From Anodontia alba (Eukaryota > Mollusca > Bivalvia > Lucinida > Lucinidae): DNA of 64,000 nucleotides. Positions 11,190-21,795 of this stretch are shown in pieces. Location: assembly GCA_964016985.1 (NCBI GenBank), contig OZ024828.1, positions 27,906,581 through 27,970,580 of the forward strand. Direction: 5' to 3'. The notes beneath the pieces were generated by a model. That model worked only from the letters and a program-made list of their open reading frames with translations. It was not told the origin of the DNA and did no database searches. The first letter of the stretch is position 1; each line of letters begins with the position of its first letter. Position numbers and translations under genes: made by a program.

Positions 11190-11533
11190 CTTTCGACATC
11201 CTTTAGAAAGACATTTTTAGCTTGGCGTATTATTCGAAATTAAATTTGTTTGTTCTGATTCACTATAACCTATGAGAAACCATTTGTCTTTCCTATTTCG
11301 GTGTGTTTTTCTTAAATAGATACCATAAAATTAATATTACGGCAAAAACATTGTCTGGCCTATGCACTTTCTATAGTAATCTGGTTTCGGAAACATTTGA
11401 TCAGAAAATATTGTTTGCTTTTCTTCGCTGATTTTGAATTATTAATGTTCCACATAACAACACTGTGAAAATTTCAGAAAGATTGAGCCAAAGGGAACTT
11501 GTTGAAAACCTGCGTCCAAACGATCAACCGTAT

Positions 11534-11575
<42 letters not shown>

Positions 11576-11745
11576 ATTTGCAGCCATTTCTAATATGGGA
11601 GAAATGGAAATTTTCAATTTCTTTAGAAACCACTGAATATAATGAAACTTTTGTTGCATAGATGTTTACGACAAAAGATCTTCCGTTAAATCATGAAAAA
11701 ACTTTGTAGATTTCGTCTTCCGAGTAAAGCGCCACGCAACCACGA
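11190..11745 (+). repeat. Dispersed repeat L, copy 1
   Basis: Collinear with 27965-28745: CTTTCGACATCCTTT, GTGAAAATTTCAG, ACTTGTTGAAAACCTGC, AATTTGCAGCC and AGCGCC(A/C)TGCAA occur in the same order. A T-run of about 35 occupies 11537-11572 here. Copy 2 instead has an (ATT)n run elsewhere and a MITE insertion. No open frame is preserved. Confidence 0.75.
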
Positions 11746-11884
11746 CCACCCGCCCCGCACCCCTCCCCCCCTCCCCCGATTTTCCAAAATACATGTACAT
11801 GTATGTCGAAAGCAGAGCAAGCTTTTCCGCCTTTTTCACAAGGGAGAAAACTTTTGCGACTTCCTGTTTGCTTTCCTGCGAACC

Positions 11885-12050
11885 AAGCCCTATCTGAAAA
11901 TGGGTCTACTCTTAAAGGAAAGAATTTGCTCCCGAGGGGAGACATTCTTTTGTTTTAAAGTGGACCCCTTTTTTCAGAAGGGAGGTATAAGAATCATGAC
12001 AGAGTTGCCTCCTTTCTTGAAAACGCATCTTTTCCCTTTCATCATTCAGT
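11885..12050. repeat. Family K hairpin repeat, copy
   Basis: CTGAAAATGGGTCTACTCTT and AAAGTGGACCCCTTTTTTCAG are imperfect inverted arms around AAGAATTTGCTCCCGAGGGG. The CT-rich stretch upstream (about 11740-11780) is a simple polypyrimidine run. Confidence 0.65.
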
Positions 12051-12186
12051 AGTCAACACTACAAGAATAACATGAATAGCTGTTTATGAAACAGGTATAA
12101 TAACGCAAAGTTTTCTATTGGCTGTCAAAAAAGTTTTAATCAAGGGTTCTGTGATTTTTCTGACATAAATGAACGAGCACAGGTTG

Positions 12187-12325
12187 TTGATTAGTTTTCA
12201 ACTACGAGCCGTCTGGCGAGAAAAAATAATTAACAACCAATTTGTCGCAGACTAGGCTGCCTTGTTTTGATACAGGAAATTAATTAATCTGTATAAACAT
12301 ACCGCTGATTTGGGGACCAAGGCAT
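12187..12325. repeat. Left arm of an inverted repeat pair
   Basis: GATACAGGAAATTAATTAAT and GCTGATTTGGGGACCA reappear inverted at 13343-13450 as TGGTCCCAAAATCAGC and TTAATTAATTTCCTGTACC. The arms are about 1 kb apart and roughly 80% alike by eye. Confidence 0.7.
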
Positions 12326-12651
12326 TTCCTATAGACATATAGCCTGCTAAAAGGGAAATAGCAGATGACAAAACTACTTCTTTCGTCTTATAATAGTTTT
12401 GTTACGGTAGGGGAAGAGAAATGCATACTCGAAACTGTGCTCAAAGGAAAATATTCAAATGCAAATGAAATGCAAAGCTAGAGTCAGAGTAAGAAGACTA
12501 CTTGTCTGCTTCAGTCTGAAGCTTCAGTTTATCCCATTTATGCCGAGTGGATTCTTCTACGTTAACTCTTTGGACCTGCCTATTTCCAATAAAAGGGGTG
12601 TCCAGTTAGTTTTTATTATTACCATGGTTTACAGAAATTCCTGTACTTTAT

Positions 12652-12718
12652 GCAAGCAGTGTCTACCCTGGTCAGACGCCGCGTTCTGCGGCGTCTGATC
12701 TGGGTCTACACTGTTTGC
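12652..12718. repeat. Hairpin I copy
   Basis: GCAAGCAGTGTCTACCCTGG opens and TGGGTCTACACTGTTTGC closes; the core GTCAGACGCCGCGTTCTGCG is self-complementary with GGCGTCTGATC. Confidence 0.85.
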
Positions 12719-13342
12719 CAATGCCCTTTCTATGGGACGCCAGGCTTAAATGGGTTAAAATTCAGCATCTTAAATGTTCGCCACCAGTAACACTGTTTCC
12801 ATAAGAGTGTGGTGTATCTCTGAAGGATCTTATCTGGTCCAGTCTTTTTTTATTTCCAGTTGTCTGCAAAAATTCAGCATGAACACTTAACACTTTTTTT
12901 TTTATTTTGTGTACCCATAGCTCATTGATTGCATAGCAGCGATAATTTAGCATGCTGAATTTTAAACTGTGTTCATTTTCCATCTCCTACCCTGACAAAA
13001 ACTATGAATATGAAGAGAGATGTATTTTATCCTCTGTTATTTTCCTGTCACCATGCTATATATGAGGGTCTGGAGGGAGTTTATTGACTACTGATTGGTG
13101 GCGATATTGTTTTTATTGATTACTGATCTGATTTTTGGCCTAAAATTATAGTGGCTCCTGACTTTTGTGATGTAGTATTTAACTATTAAGCCCCCAAAAT
13201 CTAAAATACATGTATACTGATTTTTTGGAAAATAGCTTTATCGATTACAGACTAAAGGGCTAAAATTTTCATGATTAGCGATTTTCGGTAAGCCCTCCCC
13301 CGCCCTCACTCGCCATCTAGACCTTCATATATTTGTAGATAG

Positions 13343-13450
13343 CACTGTGGTCCCAAAATCAGCAGTACGCTTATAGAAGTTAATTAATTTCCTGTACCAA
13401 AAACAAGACAAGCAAGTCAGTGGCAAATTAATTGCTGATTAGTTTTGAAT
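13343..13450. repeat. Right arm of the 12.2-kb inverted repeat
   Basis: Inverted counterpart of 12187-12325 (see there). Together they could mark the ends of an old element of about 1.25 kb. Its interior has no recognisable transposase. Confidence 0.65.
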
Positions 13451-13466
13451 GTCTTGCCTGACGGAA

Positions 13467-13560
13467 GCCAGTATGGTTTCGCTCTTTTACACGTGATATG
13501 TATCACTTGCTAATGCACGTGATACACAAATCACGTGCATGAGAGCGAAGCAATACTGGC
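13467..13560. repeat. 94-bp palindrome
   Basis: GCCAGTATGGTTTCGCTCTT pairs with GAGCGAAGCAATACTGGC, and the centre is built from CACGTGAT/ATCACGTG boxes. No second copy was seen. Confidence 0.8.
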
Positions 13561-13731
13561 GGAAATATATATTGCGGCGGAAATGCCAAGCGTACGGTGT
13601 TTGTTTTACGCCTACCGGTAGTCTGTAAAACATGGCCTGGGCTCACTGGGCTGGGCTCACAGGGCTTGATTTAGTATCTGACAAAAAGTAACGGCATGCA
13701 AAATTGTTATCTCCTGCTGCCAATGTATTTC

Positions 13732-13947
13732 AGTCATGTCGACCTGTTTCCCCAGAGAGGGAAGTGACACCTTATTTCATTCATGTCGACCTGTTTTCCC
13801 AGAGAGGGAAGTCAAATCTCATTTCAGTCAGGTCGACCTGTTTCCCCAAGAGGGAAAAACCTTTCTTTTTCAGTCACGTCGACCTGTTTCCAAAGAGAGG
13901 GAAGTCAAATCTTATTTTAGTCATGTCGACCTGTTTCCCAGAGAGGG
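13732..13947. repeat. Minisatellite, five units of about 47 bp
   Basis: Each unit carries CAGTCATGTCGACCTGTTTC followed by CCAGAGAGGGAAGT. Units are diverged. Open frames in two registers simply translate the repeat. Confidence 0.9.
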
Positions 13948-13977
13948 TGGTAATATCTTTATATCTGTGAAAATAAA

Positions 13978-14410
13978 AAAAGTGGACTCGTTTGTCATAT
14001 GCTCATTCAGCCAGAGAGTGCTAATGGTTAAATTGTTATAAATGACAATAAAAAAAGTGACCTCGAGATGAAACCGGGCATCATCTGGCAGAGATTATGT
14101 AACAGCAAACGAAATTTTAAAACATGTAGTTTTGCTTATTTTTTTCTAAATGTTTGCAATGTCATTCAAATAAAATTATCTGCTTTTGAAGTAGTTTAAG
14201 GAAGTAAAAACCTTTTACTGTTGAAAGCAACAACAGAAAAAAAAACCGATTCATTTGTCGTCTGCTCATTTAGCCTAGTGAGCGCTAATGATTAAAAAAA
14301 GTGGTTATAAATGACACCTCCCAGTGACTTGGCGCTCGAACCTGACAACATCTGGCAAACGATATGATTTGGTGTTGATTAACAGCCGTACTATTTTTAG
14401 AACATTTAAC
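13978..14410. repeat. Diverged direct duplication, period about 268 bp
   Basis: Copies at 13978-14130 and 14246-14400 share the order TTTGTC-TATGCTCATT, GAG-GCTAATG, TTATAAATGACA, ACATCTGGCA and AACAGC. Each resembles a family H/TTAA-type MITE. Confidence 0.55.
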
Positions 14411-14854
14411 GCTTAGCGTGCTGGGTAAACCTTTCAGCAGGCGACATATTGAAAATTTTTTTTTATTATTGCCAGATAATATGTTTTGACATATCATACC
14501 TCGTATTCCAAGTACTCGGAAAGACAGGTCTGGTTAAGCAGTGTAGACCCAGATCAGATATCACACATCAATTGGCAGTAAAATGGACAGAATTATTGGT
14601 AGGATGGATTTTGTAATTGTGGCTTTTCCTGGACACCTTCTTTAATGTATTTTCCAGAGGTTTATAATTCTACTAACGGGGCTATCAGCTCCCTAGTATA
14701 GGGTACACAGCATGTTGTGTGCGCTTGCCTGTCATTTGAATGGCTTCTGACTGAGAGCCTTCAGGAATACAAATAATTACATATGCCAGTCAAAGCTAGT
14801 TAACGCTTAGCATGCTGGAAAAAAAAGCAGACTAAATTTTGAATAATTTACTTA

Positions 14855-14954
14855 TCCCCCCCCCCCACGCCGCCACTCCCCCCACCCACCCACCCACCCA
14901 CCAACCCACACCAGAAAACAGGATCTGAGGGGGTGGGGGGGTGGGGGGGGGGGC
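14855..14954. repeat. C-run / G-run foldback
   Basis: A run of C with CCCACCCACCCACC is followed within 50 bp by GGGGGTGGGGGGGTGGGG, so the two can pair. The G-rich strand also has quadruplex potential. Confidence 0.85.
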
Positions 14955-15271
14955 TTCTCCGTGAAGTAACGTTTTATAATTTACAAACCTCGGTTCGAAA
15001 GCTATAAACAAACAGAATGTATGGATAACGTGTTTATTTATTTTTATGCGAGTCGGAGATACATTTTATTTTCATTATTCAGAATCATCACTCTTTGTCT
15101 GTCTGCAGAGAAGCAATCAGTTGACGAAACGAATGTTTTTGGCATTAAATTTCATGAGACAAGTTTTTATGAAGAAAAAGAGAGATAAAATTGGTTATAC
15201 CTCCAAAATGTTAAACAATCTATCCAATAGTTGTGGGTTATGTTATTAATCAAGACAGCATTGCATTATAG

Positions 15272-15377
15272 CCAGCCAGCATTCTTTATAAGTCTATAGC
15301 GGGCCGTTATCGGCCCGTCAGCTACCCTGACGGGCCGATAACAACCCGCTATAGATTTATAAAGAATGCTAGCTGGG
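15272..15377. repeat. Palindromic element F, copy 2
   Basis: CCAGCATTCTTTATAAGTCT is inverted against TTTATAAAGAATGCTAGCTGG, with the central CGGCCCGTCAGCTACCCTGA. Same architecture as 4532-4646. Confidence 0.85.
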
Positions 15378-15403
15378 TAAAAGGTAAGTTTGAAGTCAGC
15401 AGC

Positions 15404-15442
<39 letters not shown>

Positions 15443-16198
15443 GATATGCTGTACAAAAGAAAATAGTCCTCGTGGCATATGCGATCAACAAACGTTCAGT
15501 TACGAGTAATGGGACGCGTTTCTACCTTATTTTGATTTCTGCTTGAACAAAATCTCATTATTATTTGCTGTTTTTGGCACAATGAATAAAAATAGTTCTC
15601 CTTTAACAAGGATATATTAAAGGAAATAATAAGAGTAGTTTTATTTCTATGATTAAACTAATGATCCAAATCCATATAGATGGGAAGCGAAGTGCGCATC
15701 AAAAAACAAATCATACGCGTGGTAAACAGGTTACAAAAATATAACTCGAGGTATTGCTTACGTCAGAAGGTCTAAATTCGACGTGAAAATATTCAAAGCT
15801 TTGGATGTACCGAATATTCGTGCCGGACAGTCCAAATAACGCCAGTATAATGAATAAATAAATAAATAAATAAATAAAAAATAAAAAAAAAGGAAAAGAA
15901 AGGCAGATAACTAAGAAAAATAGTGTCACCTGTTAGTAACGATTGCGTTTTTAATATCACCATTCGACCGTATGAAAAGGTTCGATCGTATGAAAAGGTA
16001 ATATTTATTGTTGTTATTATGATTTAGTTTACTTTAATTTTCCGCCTAAAACTTTTCATGTATGTGTCCATGCTTCTGCAAATAAAAGTGATGCAATCAC
16101 ATATAAACAGATCAGAAAACGGTGTGGATACTGTTTAGTTCTTGGAAAACAGTATAGAAGATATACAGTTTTTAACAAGGACAGGCGGTTCTGATCTA
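15378..16198. other. Spacer with T-run and (AAAT)n
   Basis: Holds a T-run at about 15404-15436 and (AAAT)n at about 15852-15880. A short direct repeat CGTATGAAAAGGT occurs twice at about 15968-15999. No gene recognised. Confidence 0.5.
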
Positions 16199-16476
16199 CA
16201 TCACGAAAACATACCTATATAATTTTTACCCCCTTAAACCCCACTTTTATACAGTAAAACTGGGGTTTACAGGGGTATACATTTTTTTTCTTATTTCTGA
16301 TAAAAAACATAGATTGTGGGTACTCGTTAGAACCGCCTCGCCAAGGCGGTTCTAACGAGTACCACAATCTATGTTTTCAGCAGAAATATGAAAAATATCA
16401 TATTTTTTTATCTGTACATTTTCATTTTTTGGTGGTAAAATTTTTAGTTTATTTGAATAGGCATGTTTTCGTAATG
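16199..16476 (-). mobile_element. MITE family A, copy 3
   Basis: Complete copy in reverse orientation, CATCACGAAAACATACCTAT to GCATGTTTTCGTAATG. Central GTACTCGTTAGAACCGCC pairs with GGCGGTTCTAACGAGTAC. Confidence 0.85.
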
Positions 16477-16767
16477 ACATGTAGGTGCTACTTCAAAGGA
16501 AACTTTTTATTTTATAATTTAGAGTCTTTCAGATACAACATTACCCACTGAGTGCTACACACATCTTTTGATTTGAACCATTTTATTCAATGCACATGTG
16601 ACATTTCTACTTACATGCATAATATAGACATGCTGATTTTTGAAGTTTTCTTTGTGTCAAATATTAGTTCAACGTCTGTAATGATATATATAAAGCCACG
16701 ATCACAGGACATAGCTGTGGAAATCTGCTGACCATTTTATTCTTTACCATATATGGGCGAATTCAAC

Positions 16768-16912
16768 AGCCGACAAACTGGTGATATTTTTTTTCTTCTT
16801 ATTTTTCCCAGAAAAGAGGATTAGACATTTCATAGAGACATTTGCGTGATATGTCAAATCCTGTTTTCTGGGGAAAATATAAAAAAAAATTTGATATGTC
16901 GTCTGCTGAAAA
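16768..16912. mobile_element. MITE family H, copy 2
   Basis: CAGCCGACAAA at the left and TGTCGTCTGCTG at the right are imperfect termini. Inner inverted motifs are TTTTTCCCAGAAAAGAGG / CCTGTTTTCTGGGGAAAA. Confidence 0.7.
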
Positions 16913-17225
16913 GTTTACCCAGATTGTTAAATGTTATAACTTACACTGTATGAACAAAGTTAAGGTTAGAATCAACCAAAAATATGATTTTTGTTTTTAC
17001 ATTTTTCAAAAATGCCTGTTTTAACAGTTCAAATGTCTCTATTAGTTTGGAGTATTTTCTTAAAACTGACTTTTCTCTCTTCTTTATTGAGCTTACAATT
17101 AAAAGAAAATGAAAATTTCATGGACTAGTAAACGGCAATATCTATTTTTTTCCATTTGCACAGCAGACTCCAAGTTGGCGGCAGTTGTCATAAAATTGCC
17201 TAATTTCAACTTTAAAGAATACATG

Positions 17226-17745
17226 GACCGCGCCAAGCGAAAAATGCCCTAGAGCATGCGCAAAATGCGTAGATTCACATCATCATGCACATGCGCAGCA
17301 AAGTATCATCCGGGCCTTTGCTCTCCATTCATACATAATGTAGCATTTAGATTAGCTCCTAGACCTTGATGTCATGTTTTATCACTCCTTACTATAAGCT
17401 GATTCAAATTTATGTATGACAGCTTGTATAGCTAGCCTCTAATTGTTGGTCTATGACATCAAGGTCTCCAAGATTAGTTGCTGCTATCAAAGAGGTGAGT
17501 CAAGAAATAAGTAGTAGATGACCCTTAGTTCATTAAAGTAAATTCATAATTATAATTGATTGATGAAAATAATATTGATATCCGACTAGTAGCTAGTCTG
17601 TGTAGCATCCAATGATTCTGCTAGGGGACAGTGAATGCCCGGATCAGACTGCAAAGATGTGAATGCTGATCTTGGCCTTCGCTGTCAGTATATGCCCGAA
17701 GACACGTTTTCGCATGGTGTGGCCCATCTGGGCATGAAACTGTGT
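17226..17745 (+). repeat. Dispersed repeat M, copy 1, carrying an insertion
   Basis: Collinear with 60370-60615: GATTCACATCATC, TTTGCTCTC, TCCAATGATTCT, GATCAGACTG and ACACGTTTTCGCATGG follow in order. The extra 17347-17600 segment is absent from copy 2. Confidence 0.75.
17347..17600. mobile_element. hAT-like MITE with 8-bp target duplication
   Basis: The insert is flanked by TGTAGCAT on both sides (17339-17346 and 17601-17608). Its ends, TAGATTAGCTCCTAGAC and the inverted CAGACTAGCTACTAGTC, agree at about 13 of 17 positions. An inner inverted pair, TAGACCTTGATGTCAT and ATGACATCAAGGTCT, is also present. An 8-bp duplication suits the hAT superfamily. No transposase is inside. Confidence 0.7.
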
Positions 17746-17757
17746 GTAAAGCAAATA

Positions 17758-18082
17758 CAGTCGAACGTCAATGGCTCGAACATCTTTGGGACCATGGAAA
17801 TTTGTTCGAGACATGGGTAGTTCGAGCCATTGAGGGTTAATCATGACGCAGGTCAGGAAGCAAATGGCGATAATTCAGGGAAATCTTTTCCATCTTCTAA
17901 TGGTATTTTGAGTGTACTCATTAGAATCGCCACACACAACATACAATTTCATCATAAAATAAGAAAATTTCCTAAATATTTGTTTTCTGGAGTTATCGGA
18001 AGAATTTCGTAGGGACTGAAAACGAGTTCGAACTAGCCACGGTAAACAAGCCATCGGTGTTCAAGCCATTGAGGTTTTACTG
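17758..18082 (+). mobile_element. Family B pogo-like MITE, copy 2
   Basis: TA flanks both ends; termini are CAGTCGAACGTCAATGGCTC and (inverted) CATTGAGGTTTTACTG. The right arm of the central hairpin is deleted after GTACTCATTAGAATCGCC. Confidence 0.85.
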
Positions 18083-19237
18083 TAGGTAGATTGGGCTTCA
18101 TTCTTTATTATGGGAAATAATTTCCTGACAACTATTCATGTATCACCATAAGAGGAGTATGTAAACTTTGAATAACTCTACATTTTAATGAATAAACACC
18201 ATCCAAAATACACATTTATGAAAGTTTGCACAATACTGATCGGCTCTGGAAAAGGACATCTTATGCTATCTCCGTCATTATTGAATGAGGGCTTTACATT
18301 GACAGAATACAATATTAAAGTTTCCTCGTAAATTGAACTTCTGTGTAGGTGGTGGTCTTCAAAATGATTCAATTCCTTTATCTATTGTCCAGATTGCATA
18401 AGTTTGGAACATACGTTCCTTGAAGTCTCGTCTTAATAGATAGATCACAGAAGTGTAATATCTTACACGGTGTGGCTTTAAATAAAATTTGTCCAGTGTT
18501 TCCAATCAATTTCAATATAGAAAATAAAAACTGTAATAAAACGTAATAGTAAAACAGCTGATATATCATTGTACTGCTTGCACAATACATGGATGTCTAT
18601 TCCCGAGATGGGCCGTTTGAAAGTATACGATAATCAATGACTCAGAGGTCAACATACCAAAATCGTATTTCGGAAAATCGTGAAGTCGATATACACAAAG
18701 ACAAAATTAGGAATGTTCAGACAGACAGACATTGACCCAAAATAAATGGGGTGTAATCAGGCATCCATGGAAAGTAAGCATTAGTTGGTAAGCATGCTTC
18801 GCCCACCATGCCTATTAGCCTGAACAGAGATTTAGAAAATTACAGGAACAATAATGTTCGGGGTTTAGAAGTCTGTTGATTGGCTTGACTTTGGCAAACA
18901 CATCACACATAAGTCTGGAAACAGTCACATTGTAGGGAACTGAATTCTAACGTTTGACAAAGTCATACAATTTGCATTTCATTTAATTACAACAATACTA
19001 ATGCGTTTTAAAATAAATAAATTAACACATTACGAAATTCATTTGATGAGTGCTAATTTGAGAAATGGCACACTGCCATTGTTACATAAAAACGTAGAGA
19101 AATAGTCCTTCAAAGATGGCTGAGTCTATCTTTAGCCGGTTGGTGTGAACAACTTTAAGTGAGGCTACAAGATAGGTTACAAGTTTAAGTAAGGTCGCTT
19201 CACTGCTGAAAAAAAAAGTATAAGTATTTCTGTAGAT
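18083..19237. other. Longest unassigned stretch near the transporter exon
   Basis: AT-rich with several frames under 85 codons on the minus strand, none with recognisable domains. It lies downstream of the transporter exon, in the direction of transcription, so it is probably intron. I could not pick out a second exon by eye. Confidence 0.4.
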
Positions 19238-19310
19238 TGTATTGCTTTTCTTTGGTCTATGGCTTGTGTAATGTGTGTCATGGTTTGTTTGCTCTTCCTC
19301 TTGGTGTCAT
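19238..19310 (+). repeat. Short dispersed repeat, paired with 48176-48251
   Basis: TTGCTTTTCTTTGG, TGTCATGGTTTGTTTGCTC and TTGGTG(T/C)CATT occur in the same order and strand in both places. Confidence 0.7.
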
Positions 19311-19312
19311 TA

Positions 19313-19865
19313 GTAAACAAGACAAAATATTTAGACGTAAACGTCCAAGTACCGGCGCAAATTTTGTTCATGTTTACATAGAGATATAGGTTTAATAAGT
19401 TTTCAGTGTAACAGGTACAATCGAACAACAATGTGACTCTTTAATTTTCGCTGCCACAGGCGATAATAATAGGCTTTTGCAAACAGCATAGATCCAGATG
19501 AGACGGCTCATATGAGCCGTCTCATCTGGATCTACGCTGTTTGGCATTCAGTCTTTCAACTTTGCGTAGAAATTTCTTTTCAAGCGATAATTTGTTAAAA
19601 AAGAAAAGCAGACGACAAATGTCGTTCTAAAATTTGGCACCGAAAGAGTTAATGTTTGCGTTTATTAAGCTTTATGAAATTTCTTGATAGAAATGAAAAT
19701 AAAATAGACATTAATCTGTTTATAACATATTTTGTTTTATTTTTTTATATTTGCCGGGATCGTCACAAACCGACGTCCCGGCAAATATAAACGTCCTTAA
19801 TGAGCTAATCGAATAGTCTTCCATATGTAAAAATCCAAATCTATATTAAGAGACCGGCGCGGTAA
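19313..19865 (+). repeat. Dispersed repeat N, copy 1 (inverted relative to 46372-46725)
   Basis: Carries ACAAGACAAAATATTTAGAC, AGTACCGGCGCAAATTTTG, AAAATAGACATTAATCTG and ATATTTGCCGGGATCG, all found in reverse order and strand at 46.4-46.7 kb. It differs by a 204-bp insertion at 19445-19648. Confidence 0.8.
19445..19648. mobile_element. TTAA-flanked MITE (family G) containing hairpin I
   Basis: TTAA lies on both sides (19441-19444 and 19649-19652), and the paralogous site at 46577-46580 has a single TTAA. Ends are TTTTCGCTGCCA and, inverted, CTCTTTCGGTGCCA. Inside sits a near-perfect hairpin, AGATGAGACGGCTCATATGA with its complement, and a GCAGACGACAAATGTCG motif. TTAA targeting is typical of piggyBac; the assignment is by target site. 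Confidence 0.8.
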
Positions 19866-20242
19866 ATGATCTGTGATTGTGGCTCTTCGTTGACATCTTC
19901 TAGATTAGTTTCTAGAGTGCGTTGTTAAATTAATTCAAAATTCTTGGTGTGGATTTTGTAATTCTTTATTATTTTTTTTGAATTGTTTCTTCGCTACATA
20001 TCTTATCATAACATGGTGATCAAGTGTTACGTTTTTACGTACAGGTCTTACATATCAGGCATGCACATGTACTACTATACAGGCAAAGCAGAAATCCAGA
20101 TAAGCAAAATACTTTGAGTAACTTTTTTTTCTTGTTTTCTACCAAAACATAAGTAGTGAAATACTCATTGGAATTGCCTTATTGGGAGCATTCTATCGAG
20201 TGCCACAATAAACGCTCGCTCGCTTTTTTACGAAAATCAGAA

Positions 20243-20246
<4 letters not shown>

Positions 20247-20319
<73 letters not shown>
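20247..20319. repeat. (AT)n microsatellite
   Basis: About 36 uninterrupted AT units. The Ile-Tyr open frames on both strands come from it. Confidence 0.97.
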
Positions 20320-20323
<4 letters not shown>

Positions 20324-20442
20324 AATAGTGTTTGGCCTTTCATGCAAATTGTCTCCTGAGGGGACAAATGGCATGAAATGCCAAACGATATTTTCTGGAA
20401 AAAAATAATAAAATCATATTTCAAAATGTCATCTGCTGAAAT
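20320..20442. mobile_element. MITE family H, copy 3
   Basis: CAGAAAATAGTGTTTGGC and the inverted GCCAAACGATATTTTCTGG surround CTCCTGAGGGGACA; AATGTCATCTGCTG closes it. The left terminus appears replaced by the AT microsatellite. Confidence 0.65.
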
Positions 20443-20628
20443 TTTCCAAGTACCATGTTAATTACGAATAAGCGTTAAAGAACTCTTCAAGTAGTTTCAA
20501 AAAGACGTTAAGTAAAAAGACCACGTGTGTCTACAAGGCACACATCTGGCGAAACTGGGGATGAACTATGATAATTTATTAATTTATTCCGTGCAAGATT
20601 TTGGTAAGAAAATAGATAAATGGCTTAC

Positions 20629-20954
20629 CTTCCGGTCATGTATCCAGCTGATATAGATCCGATCATTGTCATAAGAAGCTGTACAAAAAACACCCAATTC
20701 ATTTGCTTCAGATCAGAGTTTGTCTGACAACCCAGATCGAATAATGTAGGTCCAAGAAAGGCGACCCCCATTCCAAATATCCCAAACACCAAACAATCCA
20801 CCATCACAGACACCTTGTGTTTTTTGAATAACTCCCAAAATGACATTTTTTCCTCCGGGAGCACCAGACCCAAGTTCGAATCCATGGTCACACCTTCAGT
20901 TTGTTCCGTCCAGTACTGCTTGTCCGGATCTTGTTCTCGCGTTTCACTAGACAT
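20629..20954 (-). CDS. First coding exon, MFSD4 / sodium-dependent glucose transporter 1-like protein
   Basis: Codes for the first 108 residues, plus two bases, of a major facilitator superfamily membrane transporter. Members of the MFSD4/NaGLT1 group are 12-helix proteins thought to move sugars across the plasma membrane. Residues 1-45 are a polar cytoplasmic tail. About 48-72 (VSVMVDCLVFGIFGMGVAFL then GPTLFDLGCQTN) form helix 1 and its following loop with the family's LGPT.xDLG pattern. About 86-108 (WVFFVQLLMTMIGSISAGYM) form helix 2. The ATG is preceded in frame by TAG TAA, which fixes the start. After ACC GGA AG comes GTAAGC, a strong splice donor, so the exon ends in phase 2. The remaining ten helices were not found. 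It is the only convincing host gene piece here; the exact paralogue is uncertain. Confidence 0.75.
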
Positions 20955-21009
20955 CTCGATAATTTACTATGGCGGTATCAAAACGGTATAAACTTTAAAG
21001 AAGCAAAAT

Positions 21010-21093
21010 AAAATCCGTCCTTACTTCTAACGGAATCAAAATCCGCCTTTACTTCAAACGGAGTCAAAATCCGCCTATACCTCTAACGGAATC
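21010..21093. repeat. Three 28-bp tandem units upstream of the transporter ATG
   Basis: Units at 21010-21037, 21038-21065 and 21066-21093 share AAAATCCGYC and ACGGARTC with a few substitutions. They lie 56-139 bases before the start codon, so probably in the 5' leader or promoter. No TATA box was identified. On the minus strand, a possible splice acceptor near 21406 (TTTTACAG) and donor near 21331 (CAAGGTACAG) could bound a leader exon; this is speculative. Confidence 0.8.
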
Positions 21094-21639
21094 AGTTACA
21101 TATATCAACCAAAATTACAAAATAAACATAGCTTTCCATCCTCATTTGTTCCAATATTAACTCAATTAATGCGCTACTATTGTTAAAACAAACGCATAAT
21201 TATAGCTGGCCTTGAAAGTACCCCTTGAATACCAATATTGAACTAACTAACAGCTACTGTAGCAAGATTGTGTTATAATAGGTTTTCGTCGCCATCTGTC
21301 GTCGATGATCCTCCCGCAGAGTCTGTACCTTGTTGACACACCAATAATAAAGCGAAGTAACAAGGCGAATTGTGGCTATGGATCCACAAGCCGCGGTGCC
21401 TGTAAAACAAGTGCAGAATAATTCATGAGAAAATTCTCAATATTACATGATGTATATATACTGGTACCGTAATTAATCTAGATACTGGAATACCGTAACT
21501 CCCTACTATACTTGTCTTAAAATTAAAACAAATCCACATAACTACCTGTTGAGTTGCTTAAGAACTGCTGGATGTGTGGCAAACCCCCATGCGGCGTCTG
21601 ATCAGAGTCTATATTCTTTGCCTAGGCCAGTTTGTCCCA
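21094..21639. other. Presumed 5' region of the transporter gene
   Basis: No repeats recognised apart from a GCGGCGTCTGATCAGAG remnant near 21593. This is the least repeat-laden stretch nearby and fits a promoter or leader region, but I see no decisive motif. Confidence 0.4.
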
Positions 21640-21795
21640 ATAATTAGATTTCTGGCAAAAGAATGTGCACAAGTATTGGTTAACCGTTTAGAGGACTAAG
21701 CCTACCAAGGAGAAAGTGTTGTTAGGTAAACTGTCATGACCTTAATAGTGTTGAATGGGCCGTTAAACTCCAATCCAACCATCCAACCCAATACT
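21640..21795 (+). mobile_element. SINE fragment (same family as 30910-31214)
   Basis: Matches the SINE body: TTTCTGGCAAAAGAATGTGC, TATTGGTTAACCG, TAGAGGACTAAGCCT and GGGCCGTTAAACTCC. The tRNA-like head is missing. Confidence 0.7.

Noticed and set aside
11691..12052. Opposed frames of 84 and 119 codons
   Set aside because: They overlap on opposite strands across a polypyrimidine run and a family K hairpin; the translation is that of repeat sequence.
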